14,583 nt of DNA from Bacillota bacterium (GTDB taxonomy: Bacteria; Bacillota; Bacilli; Lactobacillales; Aerococcaceae). Both the position numbers and the translations under genes were made by a program. The notes below the pieces were generated by a model, which was not told the origin of the DNA, ran no database searches, and saw only the letters and a program-made list of their open reading frames with translations. The stretch lies in the NCBI GenBank assembly GCA_023442905.1, contig JAEZWY010000140.1:1-14583 (forward strand). Direction: 5' to 3'. Numbering within the stretch: the stretch's first letter is position 1; each line of letters begins with the position of its first letter. Shown one piece after another: positions 1-6,673 of this stretch.

Positions 1-14
1 AAAGGATTGACCTT

Positions 15-575
15 ATGAAAAAGTTTTTTGATGAAGTATTCTCGATTGTAATTTCTGTCGTTATTGCACTGGTTATTTTCTGGGTGGTAAGAACATATTT
101 ATTTTATCCATTTAGAGTTGACGGTGATTCTATGGCAAATACAATGATCGATGGGGATCGGTTTGTTCTTAGTTTAACAGATGAGATTGATCAATCTGAT
201 ATCGTTGTCTTTCCGGCACCAGACGGATCTGGAGATGAATATGTTAAACGGATTATTGGTGTCCCAGGTGACACAATAGCGTATAAAGATGATGTATTAT
301 ACATTAATGATGAAGCGATTGATGAACCTTATTTAGATTCTATTAAAGAAGATTATTTTGAGCGATTCCCTGAAGATACTACTTTCACTAATGATTTCAC
401 CCTTGAAGAAATTACGGGTGAAACAACTGTTCCAGAAGGTAAATACTTCGTTTTAGGTGATAACCGCGAAGTATCTCATGACTCACGTTACTTTGGATTT
501 ATTGACGCTGATAGCGTAGAGGGAACAACGCATTTTAGATATTGGCCATTAGCTGACTTTGGTAGTGTTCAATAA
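15..575 (+). CDS. lepB: Type I signal peptidase (SipS/LepB family)
   Basis: Membrane-anchored serine protease that removes signal peptides from exported proteins on the outer face of the membrane. The 186-residue protein has a short positive N-terminus, one membrane segment at about residues 8-25, then the catalytic domain. The nucleophile is Ser39 in the GDSM motif and the general base is Lys78 in YVKRIIGVPGD. The last conserved box, GDNR followed by SHDSR, lies at 148-158. A single anchor and a size near 185 residues fit the Gram-positive SipS type rather than the larger enterobacterial LepB. The ATG at 15 is preceded by AAAGGA (1-6) at good spacing. Any promoter lies outside the window. 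A strong terminator follows within 15 bases of the stop, so lepB probably ends its own transcript. Identification is firm; whether the genome has further paralogues cannot be seen. Confidence 0.95.
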   Translation: MKKFFDEVFSIVISVVIALVIFWVVRTYLFYPFRVDGDSMANTMIDGDRFVLSLTDEIDQSDIVVFPAPDGSGDEYVKRIIGVPGDTIAYKDDVLYINDEAIDEPYLDSIKEDYFERFPEDTTFTNDFTLEEITGETTVPEGKYFVLGDNREVSHDSRYFGFIDADSVEGTTHFRYWPLADFGSVQ

Positions 576-588
576 GAGATAAAATAAT

Positions 589-618
589 AAAAAGTTGGCG
601 TTATTTGCCAACTTTTTT
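589..618 (+). terminator. Intrinsic terminator after lepB
   Basis: Perfect 11-bp stem (589-599 with 607-617), a 7-base loop and a run of six T at 613-618. It ends transcription of lepB just before the rbgA Shine-Dalgarno site. The A-run on the left arm could also give some termination in the other direction, but no minus-strand gene lies nearby. Confidence 0.9.
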
Positions 619-637
619 ACATGAAAGGAGCTTAACC

Positions 638-1513
638 ATGGCACATATTCAATGGTATCCTGGCCATATGGCTAAGGCAAAAAAAGAGGTTCAAAGCCAA
701 CTAAGTGCAGTTGATATTGTATTAGAAATAAGGGATGCACGTATACCTACCGCTAGTATGAACCCAATGTTAGATGAAATTATTAAAAATAAGCGCCATA
801 TGATTGTTTTAAACAAAAAAGATTTGGCAGATCCCCAACAAACGAAGGATTGGGTAAAAGCTTTAAGTGGCGAAAATAAAATGGCTATTGCTATTGACTC
901 TAAAAAAAGCAGTGACATGAAATTATTCCGCCAAGCTTTAAAAGAATTCACCCAAGATATTCAAGACAAGTGGCGTAATAAAGGCATTTTACACAAGTCT
1001 ATACGCGTAATGGTGATTGGTATCCCAAATGTTGGTAAATCAACCTTTATCAACCAGTTTACTAAGCAAAAAAAGGCTCAAGTAGGTAATAAACCTGGGG
1101 TAACTAAAGGACAACAATGGATCAAAATTGATAAAGATTTTGAGCTATTGGATACGCCTGGTATTTTATGGCCGAAATTTGAGGACCAAGAAGTTGCAGA
1201 CAAACTAGCACTCACTGGTGGGATTAAAGATACCCATTTTTACAAAGATGATGTGGCGCTATTTGCTTTAGAGTTTTTCTTACATTATTATCCGGATGCA
1301 ATCAGTAGCCATTATCCAATTAAAGCTGAAGATGTGCATCCACCGTATCCTGAACTTTTGATGGATCTAACTAAAAGTATGGGTATGCTAGAAGACTTTG
1401 ATCGCGCTGCTGACAAAATTATCCGTGACTTCAGAGATGGCAAATTAGGTCGCATGACTTTAGACCGAATTGAAGAAGCAAACATCCTAGGAAACAAAGA
1501 GGTTAGTGATTAA
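638..1513 (+). CDS. rbgA: Ribosome biogenesis GTPase RbgA (YlqF)
   Basis: Circularly permuted GTPase that acts late in 50S subunit assembly in Firmicutes. The protein has 291 residues and shows the permuted order: G4 NKKD at 59-62, then the P-loop GIPNVGKS at 128-135, then G3 DTPG at 172-175. The N-terminal IQWYPGHMAKA carries His10, equivalent to the histidine proposed to take part in GTP hydrolysis in the Bacillus enzyme. The C-terminal helical region (about 200-291) fits the RNA-binding part of the family. I start at ATG 638 because AAAGGAG (624-630) sits 7 bases upstream. An in-frame TTG at 605 falls inside the lepB terminator, has no ribosome binding site, and would add eleven residues not seen in the family. 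rnhB follows directly after the stop, so the two are almost certainly co-transcribed. Confidence 0.95.
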   Translation: MAHIQWYPGHMAKAKKEVQSQLSAVDIVLEIRDARIPTASMNPMLDEIIKNKRHMIVLNKKDLADPQQTKDWVKALSGENKMAIAIDSKKSSDMKLFRQALKEFTQDIQDKWRNKGILHKSIRVMVIGIPNVGKSTFINQFTKQKKAQVGNKPGVTKGQQWIKIDKDFELLDTPGILWPKFEDQEVADKLALTGGIKDTHFYKDDVALFALEFFLHYYPDAISSHYPIKAEDVHPPYPELLMDLTKSMGMLEDFDRAADKIIRDFRDGKLGRMTLDRIEEANILGNKEVSD

Positions 1514-2323
1514 ATGTTGAATGATAAAAGAACACTATTTGATCTAGCTGATTTGCCCAATTTAAAAATCAGTCAAATTCAAGCTAACTTAGCTTCTAGT
1601 GATGTTGACCCCAACTATGTCCAAGCACTAAGAAATGATAGTCGTAAAGGGGTGCAAAATGCCTTATTAAGGTATGATAAAGCCCTTCAAAAGCAAGAAG
1701 CAATCCTTGATCAAATTGAAAACCTCAAAGTTAAAGAAAATGAGCTACGTCAACAAGGCTACCAATTCATCGCTGGGGTGGATGAAGTAGGGCGAGGGCC
1801 TTTAGCCGGACCTGTTGTTACTAGTGCTGTCATTTTACCTGCTGATATGCCGGCAGTTTATTTCAATGACTCTAAACAATTATCGCATGCGAAACGCCAA
1901 TCCTTAGTAGCGGATATTGAAAAATATGCTATTGCAAAAACAATTGGCATTCAATCAGCTGAGGAAATTGATCAAACCAATATTTTAATAGCAACAAAAC
2001 AAGCCATGTTGTCTGCATTAGATCAGTTATCACCATCTCCTGACTATGTTTTAATTGATGCGGTATACTTAAATGATTATCATAAGGCACCGCAAGAAGC
2101 GATTGTAAAAGGAGATGCCACAGTATACGCTATTGCTGCGGCATCAATTTATGCTAAGGAATACCGTGATAAACTGATGGCCAAATATGCAGACCTCTAT
2201 CCAGGATATGGGTTTGAAGCTAATGCTGGATACGGTACAAAACAACATCTTGATGGTTTAGAGAAATATGGACCAAGCCCCATTCACCGCAAAACATTTG
2301 CCCCTGTTAAAAAATACCTATAA
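1514..2323 (+). CDS. rnhB: Ribonuclease HII
   Basis: Endonuclease that cuts the RNA strand of RNA-DNA hybrids and removes single ribonucleotides misincorporated in DNA. The protein has 269 residues. The first ~80 form a charged helical extension typical of Firmicutes RnhB. The catalytic domain begins with DEVGRGPLAGP, giving Asp90 and Glu91. The other two expected acidic ligands are Asp182 (LIDAVY) and Asp201 (KGDAT). The C-terminal signature GYGTKQHL followed by HRKTFAP is intact. ATG 1514 follows the rbgA stop with no gap, and AAAGAGG (1496-1502) lies 11 bases upstream, inside the rbgA end, so translation is probably coupled. Slightly unusual is SIYAKEYRD at 211-219, where most relatives read close to SIVAKVTRD; the acidic residues are unaffected. 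Confidence 0.95.
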   Translation: MLNDKRTLFDLADLPNLKISQIQANLASSDVDPNYVQALRNDSRKGVQNALLRYDKALQKQEAILDQIENLKVKENELRQQGYQFIAGVDEVGRGPLAGPVVTSAVILPADMPAVYFNDSKQLSHAKRQSLVADIEKYAIAKTIGIQSAEEIDQTNILIATKQAMLSALDQLSPSPDYVLIDAVYLNDYHKAPQEAIVKGDATVYAIAAASIYAKEYRDKLMAKYADLYPGYGFEANAGYGTKQHLDGLEKYGPSPIHRKTFAPVKKYL

Positions 2324-2324
2324 T
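2319..2324 (+). promoter_or_regulatory. Possible -10 element for dprA
   Basis: A perfect TATAAT spans the last codons and stop of rnhB. The best -35 is only TTGCCC at 2298-2303 with a short 15-base spacer, so the match as a whole is weak. If used, the transcript would start near 2331 and carry the hairpin at 2341-2373 in its leader. Confidence 0.3.
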
Positions 2325-2340
2325 TTATTTGGCTTAATTT

Positions 2341-2381
2341 CACCGCCTCTACGTATATACATATTAAGGGGTGGTTTTTTT
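2341..2381 (+). terminator. Terminator-like hairpin overlapping the dprA ribosome binding site
   Basis: CACCGCCT (2341-2348) pairs with AGGGGTG (2367-2373) through seven pairs with one bulged G, and seven T follow at 2375-2381. The 18-base loop makes it a moderate terminator for rbgA-rnhB. The right arm also holds the AAGGGGTGG Shine-Dalgarno site of dprA and the T-run leads into its TTG start, so folding would mask dprA translation. Confidence 0.55.
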
Positions 2382-3300
2382 GTTATTTGAAATTGAAAAT
2401 CCTTATATTGATATGATGCTTAAGAATGAAGAAGATATCTTAGCAATGACTGGATCAATGTTAGTTTATGCTTTTGAATCTGCCTTATTTACCTATAAAG
2501 AATTAGCTGCTATTATCCAAGCACAGGTAACAACTATTGAACAATTAGAAAGTCATATTTATGAGCAAGTAGATCAGAAGAAGATACAAGCTTGGCAACG
2601 ATTTAAGCAAAAGTATTCGCTTGCTTATTTTAGAGACTTATATAGTCGCTATGATATTCATCCGGTCACCATACTTAACCCACAATCATATCCAAAGGCA
2701 TTGCTCCAAACTTACCAACCAAATTTGGTATTATTTTGTCAAGGAGACTTGGCTATTTTTCAAAAACCTGCCATTTCAGTTGTAGGATCTAGAAATATGT
2801 CTGCTTATGGAAAAGTAGCAATTGAACAGCTTGTACCAGAATTAAGTGAAGCAATGGTGATTGTATCTGGGCTAGCTAAAGGTGTAGATGCTTATACCCA
2901 CCAAATAGCCATGGAAAATGGAGAAACGATTGCAGTCATTGGTACAGGATTACTAACTGCTTATCCCAGTGAACACCACAAAATCCAACAATACATTGCG
3001 CGTCATCACTTATTAGTTTCTCCTTTACCAAATCACGCTAAGATTCAACGTTGGCATTTTCCTTATCGTAATTTAGTTATTGCAGGGCTAAGTCAGGCTA
3101 CTATCGTTGTTGAAGCAGCGGAAAAATCAGGATCTCTCATTACTGCTAATTATGCCTTACAAGAAAATCGCCAAGTTTTTGCTGTTCCAGGTGCCATCAA
3201 TAATACTTTATCTTCAGGGTGTAATCATTTAATTTATTACGGTGCAACCCCGGCATTACAAGCTTCAGAAATCCTTCGTGACTTATCTAGTAATATCTAA
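2380..3300 (+). CDS. dprA: DNA processing protein DprA (Smf)
   Basis: Binds incoming single-stranded DNA during natural transformation and loads RecA on it. It is also widely kept in species not known to be competent. The 306-residue protein has a divergent N-terminal helical part (about 1-110) and the Rossmann-like DprA domain: VVGSR at 134-138, SGLAKGVD at 163-170, IGTG at 187-190 and FPYRN at 227-231, then SGSLIT and VFAVPG. It lacks the winged-helix C-terminal domain, as in streptococcal DprA. The start is uncertain: I chose TTG 2380, with AAGGGGTGG (2366-2374) just upstream. An in-frame GTG at 2371 lies inside that site, and ATGs at 2413 and 2416 have no ribosome binding site. Residue 232 is Leu where most relatives have Arg (FPxRNR), and the usual SEY/SE turn reads SPLP. 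Confidence 0.92.
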   Translation: MLFEIENPYIDMMLKNEEDILAMTGSMLVYAFESALFTYKELAAIIQAQVTTIEQLESHIYEQVDQKKIQAWQRFKQKYSLAYFRDLYSRYDIHPVTILNPQSYPKALLQTYQPNLVLFCQGDLAIFQKPAISVVGSRNMSAYGKVAIEQLVPELSEAMVIVSGLAKGVDAYTHQIAMENGETIAVIGTGLLTAYPSEHHKIQQYIARHHLLVSPLPNHAKIQRWHFPYRNLVIAGLSQATIVVEAAEKSGSLITANYALQENRQVFAVPGAINNTLSSGCNHLIYYGATPALQASEILRDLSSNI

Positions 3301-3312
3301 AACGGATAAAAT

Positions 3313-3342
3313 TTGCGAGTTAAATCAACTTTCTTCTATAAT
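3313..3342 (+). promoter_or_regulatory. Possible upstream topA promoter
   Basis: TTGCGA (3313-3318) and a perfect TATAAT (3337-3342) are separated by 18 bases. The -35 matches 4 of 6 positions. It would give a transcript with a leader of about 135 bases ahead of topA. The surrounding 180-base gap between dprA and topA is very AT-rich and holds no credible coding sequence. Confidence 0.4.
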
Positions 3343-3414
3343 AAAATAAATATTTATTGCTTGCTTATTTTATCTTTAGGTTATATATTCATTTGTAGCA
3401 ATTAATTTTCATAT

Positions 3415-3442
3415 TTGACAAATGCTATTAGAGTAGCATAAT
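3415..3442 (+). promoter_or_regulatory. Main topA promoter with embedded palindromes
   Basis: A perfect TTGACA (3415-3420), a 16-base spacer and CATAAT (3437-3442) form a strong sigma-A type promoter about 45 bases before the topA start. The -35 lies inside the palindrome ATTTGACAAAT (3413-3423). A second inverted repeat, ATGCTA (3422-3427) with TAGCAT (3434-3439), fills the spacer and enters the -10. This could be an operator or could be chance in AT-rich DNA. Confidence 0.75.
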
Positions 3443-3485
3443 ATGTAAAGCGATTTAGAAATGGATATCAGAAAGGAGCTTGTCG

Positions 3486-5564
3486 TTGGCATATAAATAT
3501 TTAGTAATCGTAGAATCTCCGACGAAAGCCAAAACTATAGATAAGTACTTAGGCAGAAATTATAGAGTAGTAGCCAGCAAAGGGCACTTACGTGATTTAC
3601 CAAAATCGCGTATGGGTATTGATGTTAAAAATGACTATGAACCTGACTATATCAACATCCGTGGTAAAGGCGACTTAATTAAAGAGTTACGTAAAGATGC
3701 AAAGAAAGCAGAAAAAGTTTTCCTTGCAAGTGACCCGGACCGTGAAGGGGAAGCAATTGCCTTCCATTTAGCCCACATCTTAGGTTTAGACGCTAAAGAT
3801 CCTATTCGGGTGACCTACAATGAGGTAACCAAAGAAGCTGTTAAAGAAGCGATTGCAAATCCGCGTCCAATTAACATGGATTTAGTTGACGCACAGCAAG
3901 CGCGTAGAATCTTAGATCGATTAGTAGGGTATAATTTGTCACCTATGCTATGGAAGAAAGTGAAGAAAGGTTTATCCGCTGGTCGGGTACAATCTGTCGC
4001 TTTGCATATGATTATTAACCGAGAGAATGAAATTCGCGCTTTTAAGCCTGAAGAATATTGGACAATTGAAGGTTCTTTTATTAAAAATCGGAAGACCTTT
4101 AAAGCCAATGCATCTAAATTTAAAGGTAAAAAACTAGATTTAAAAAATGAAGATGATGTTAAAGCATTTATGGCCGAAATCAAGAGCCAAGACTTTACAG
4201 TGGAGAATGTGACGGAAAAAGAACGTAAACGTAATCCACAAAAGCCTTTTACCACATCATCCATGCAACAAGAAGCTGCAAAAAAATTGAACTTCCGTAC
4301 CCGTAAAACGATGATGGTTGCACAGCAACTATATGAAGGGATTAAGTTGGGTAGTGGTGCGCCAGTAGGATTGATTACCTATATGCGTACAGACTCTACA
4401 CGTATCTCTGATTCTGCTAAAGCTGGTGCAAAATCTTATATTACGGATACATTTGGGAAAGAATATTTAGGTTACCAAGCGGCGAGCAAACAAGCTCAAA
4501 GTGCTCAAGATGCCCATGAGGCAATTCGTCCTTCAGCAGCAGACCGCACACCTGATTCAGTTAAAGACTACTTGTCTCGTGATCAATTCCGCTTATATTC
4601 ACTAATCTGGTCTCGCTTTATGGCTAGTCAAATGGCACCAGCTGTCTATGACACGGTATCTTATGATTTAGTACAAAACCAAGCAACTTTTAGAGCGAAC
4701 GGTTCAAAAATTAAGTTTGAAGGTTATCAAAAAGTCTATACCGAAGCGAATAATAAAGATAATATCTTACCCGAATTAGTAAACGGTGAGACTGTGAAAT
4801 CCAAAGATTTAGAACCAAATCAACATTTCACACAACCACCTGCTCGCTATACAGAAGCTTCTTTAATTAAAAAACTTGAAGAAGATGGTGTTGGCCGTCC
4901 ATCTACCTATTCACCAACAATTGAAACTTTAATCAAACGCTATTATGTTAAATTGGAAGCTAAACGATTTGAACCAACTGAACTTGGTGAAATCGTCGAC
5001 AAAATGATAGCTGAATTCTTCCCTGAAATTGTAGATACATCTTTTACCGCCGAGTTAGAAAAGGAATTAGATGGTATCGAAACGGATCAAAAAGAATGGG
5101 TTGAAGTGATTGACGCCTTCTTTAAGCCATTTCATAAAGAGCTTGAAAAAGCTGAAGTTGAGATGGAAAAAATCGAAATTAAAGATGAACCAGCTGGTTT
5201 TAAATGCCCAGTTGATGGTGGTGAAATGGTGATTAAAATGGGTCGTTATGGGAAATTTTATGCTTGTGCAAACTTCCCAGAATGTCGTCATACAGAAGCC
5301 ATCGTAAAAGAAATAGGCGTAACTTGTCCTAAATGCCATGAAGGTCAAGTTGTAGAACGTAAATCGAAGAAAAATCGTATCTTCTATGGTTGTTCTCGAT
5401 ACCCAGACTGTGATTTTACAGACTGGAATAAACCAGTAGCCCGTAATTGTCCAAAATGTGACCATTACTTGGTTGAGAAGAAAATCCGTGGTGGTAAACA
5501 AATTGTTTGTCCAAATGGGGATTATGAAGAAAACGTTCAAAAAGGTGAAGCAGTAGAAGACTAA
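3486..5564 (+). CDS. topA: DNA topoisomerase I (type IA)
   Basis: Relaxes negative supercoils by passing one strand through a transient break in the other. The protein has 692 residues, close to Bacillus TopA. The N-terminal Toprim domain has Glu10 (IVESPTKAK) and DPDREGE at 83-89, which binds magnesium. The catalytic tyrosine is Tyr299 in ITYMRTDSTR. Three C-terminal zinc-ribbon repeats follow from about residue 570. Only the middle one has all four cysteines (614, 617, 636, 642). The first has Cys574, 594 and 600 but Asp577 in place of the second cysteine. The third has Cys655, 658 and 675 but GDY in place of the last cysteine. I start at TTG 3486, since AAAGGAG (3472-3478) lies 7 bases upstream; an in-frame TTG at 3480 is too close to that site. 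It has its own promoter. Confidence 0.96.
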   Translation: MAYKYLVIVESPTKAKTIDKYLGRNYRVVASKGHLRDLPKSRMGIDVKNDYEPDYINIRGKGDLIKELRKDAKKAEKVFLASDPDREGEAIAFHLAHILGLDAKDPIRVTYNEVTKEAVKEAIANPRPINMDLVDAQQARRILDRLVGYNLSPMLWKKVKKGLSAGRVQSVALHMIINRENEIRAFKPEEYWTIEGSFIKNRKTFKANASKFKGKKLDLKNEDDVKAFMAEIKSQDFTVENVTEKERKRNPQKPFTTSSMQQEAAKKLNFRTRKTMMVAQQLYEGIKLGSGAPVGLITYMRTDSTRISDSAKAGAKSYITDTFGKEYLGYQAASKQAQSAQDAHEAIRPSAADRTPDSVKDYLSRDQFRLYSLIWSRFMASQMAPAVYDTVSYDLVQNQATFRANGSKIKFEGYQKVYTEANNKDNILPELVNGETVKSKDLEPNQHFTQPPARYTEASLIKKLEEDGVGRPSTYSPTIETLIKRYYVKLEAKRFEPTELGEIVDKMIAEFFPEIVDTSFTAELEKELDGIETDQKEWVEVIDAFFKPFHKELEKAEVEMEKIEIKDEPAGFKCPVDGGEMVIKMGRYGKFYACANFPECRHTEAIVKEIGVTCPKCHEGQVVERKSKKNRIFYGCSRYPDCDFTDWNKPVARNCPKCDHYLVEKKIRGGKQIVCPNGDYEENVQKGEAVED

Positions 5565-5597
5565 TTTACCTAGATACTTGAAACGATAAAGCAATAT

Positions 5598-5627
5598 TTG
5601 AAAACATCCTTTTTATTGTGGTACATT
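5598..5627 (+). promoter_or_regulatory. Candidate xerC promoter
   Basis: TTGAAA (5598-5603) and TACATT (5622-5627) are 18 bases apart; the -10 matches 4 of 6 positions. A start near 5634 would leave out the left arm of the overlapping hairpin, so this transcript would have a free ribosome binding site, unlike read-through from topA. Confidence 0.45.
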
Positions 5628-5657
5628 AAGACCATTAATAGAGAGGGTGTTTTTCAA
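5598..5657 (+). terminator. Hairpin between topA and xerC that masks the xerC ribosome binding site
   Basis: Left arm 5598-5612 can pair with 5642-5657 through about 14 pairs with three G-T wobbles and one bulge. The core is CATCC with GGGTG, followed by TTTTT at 5650-5654. The loop is long (about 29 bases), so termination of topA would be partial. The right arm holds the xerC Shine-Dalgarno site (GAGGGTG) and touches the start codon. Confidence 0.4.
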
Positions 5658-6592
5658 TGCCAGCAAAAGATTTTAAGAGTTTATTTAGAGACTATTTGAC
5701 TCACGAAAGACAATATTCCATGGAAACGATAAAGGCCTATTTAGCTGATTTAGATAGCTTTGAGTCCTTTATGGATGAGGCTGGGATCCATGAGTATGAT
5801 CAAGTTACCTACCGTGATATTCGAATTTATTTAGGTAACTTACAACGTGCAAACTTATCAAGAAAATCTATTTCCCGCCATTTATCAAGTTTGCGATCCG
5901 CATATAATTTGCTACTCGACCGCGGTTACATAAGTGAGAATCCTTTTAATTATGTAAAAACAGCTAAAACTGGTCTTAAGTTACCTGATTTTTTCTATGA
6001 ATCAGAAATTCAAACTCTTTTCGACTCCGTCCAAGGTTCTGACCCCATTTCACTCAGAAATAAAGCCTTATTAGAATTTCTATATGGGACTGGTGCCCGT
6101 GTGAGTGAAGTAAGGGATCTTAGCTTAGGACAAATAGACCTAAATGCGGATATCGTTCTGTTACATGGTAAAGGGCAGAAAGATCGCTATGTCCCTATTG
6201 GCTCTTTTTGCCACGATGCCCTAGTAGAATATTTAGAAAACGGTAGAAAGCAGCTGATGACTAAAGGTGATTTGAACGAAGAGGAACACGTGTTCGTGTT
6301 TGTTAACTACAAAGGGGAACAATTAACCAGTCAAGGAATTGCTTATATTTTAGATCAAATTGTGAAGAATTCAGCCACTACTTTGTCTATTCATCCTCAC
6401 AAACTACGCCATTCTTTTGCTACACACCTACTTAATAACGGGGCAGATATTCGAACAGTGCAGGAGCTACTAGGTCATGCAAGCTTATCGACTACACAGA
6501 TTTATACGCACTTATCAAAAGAGAAACTAAGAGATAATTACTTACAATTTCATCCGCATGCTAAGCAGAAAAAAGAGCGTCTCCAGGATTAG
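5657..6592 (+). CDS. xerC: Tyrosine recombinase XerC (CodV-like)
   Basis: Site-specific recombinase that, with a XerD partner, resolves chromosome dimers at the dif site near the terminus. The protein has 311 residues. The N-terminal SAM-like core-binding domain covers about 1-90 and the catalytic domain about 110-300. The full active-site set is present: Arg148 (GTGARVSEV), Lys172 (HGKGQKDRYVP), His248 and Arg251 (HPHKLRH), His274 (LLGHASL) and the nucleophile Tyr283 (QIYTHLS). The C-terminal stretch ending in HPHA matches the XerC/CodV branch rather than XerD or streptococcal XerS. GAGGGTG (5643-5649) lies 7 bases before ATG 5657. It follows topA as codV does in Bacillus, but without trmFO between them and without hslVU and codY after it. 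No phage genes are near, so a chromosomal Xer role is far more likely than an integrase. Confidence 0.9.
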   Translation: MPAKDFKSLFRDYLTHERQYSMETIKAYLADLDSFESFMDEAGIHEYDQVTYRDIRIYLGNLQRANLSRKSISRHLSSLRSAYNLLLDRGYISENPFNYVKTAKTGLKLPDFFYESEIQTLFDSVQGSDPISLRNKALLEFLYGTGARVSEVRDLSLGQIDLNADIVLLHGKGQKDRYVPIGSFCHDALVEYLENGRKQLMTKGDLNEEEHVFVFVNYKGEQLTSQGIAYILDQIVKNSATTLSIHPHKLRHSFATHLLNNGADIRTVQELLGHASLSTTQIYTHLSKEKLRDNYLQFHPHAKQKKERLQD

Positions 6593-6617
6593 ACTGACTA
6601 ATCTGGAAACGCTCTTT
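6569..6617. terminator. Two-way terminator between convergent xerC and plsY
   Basis: A long hairpin: 6572-6592 pairs with 6598-6617 through about 19 pairs with one mismatch and one bulge, around a 5-base loop. Read on the minus strand it ends in six T (complement of 6569-6574), a good terminator for plsY. Read on the plus strand the T-run is only three, so it is weaker for xerC. The left arm includes the last codons and stop of xerC. Confidence 0.8.
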
Positions 6618-6673
6618 AGCATTACGTTAAAGTTTAATTAAATAAAAGTAGCTCTAAATAACTTTAGTTATGC

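Noticed and set aside
605..637. In-frame TTG extension of rbgA
   Set aside because: It begins inside the lepB terminator, has no ribosome binding site, and adds residues foreign to the family; AAAGGAG at 624-630 fixes ATG 638.
3815..4264. 149-codon open frame opposite topA
   Set aside because: Lies wholly inside the conserved topA core on the other strand with no start signals or recognisable domain.
5067..5594. 175-codon open frame opposite the 3' part of topA
   Set aside because: Rich in Phe, Thr and Tyr as expected for the complement of a Lys/Glu-rich gene; no ribosome binding site and no recognisable domain. A shadow of topA.
5657..6592. xerC as a phage or island integrase
   Set aside because: No att-like repeats, tRNA gene or mobile genes nearby; the C-terminus and its place next to topA fit the chromosomal XerC/CodV.
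6653..6672. Small ATAAC/GTTAT hairpin just after the plsY stop
   Set aside because: Five pairs only and no T-run on the minus strand; the long hairpin at 6569-6617 is the better terminator.
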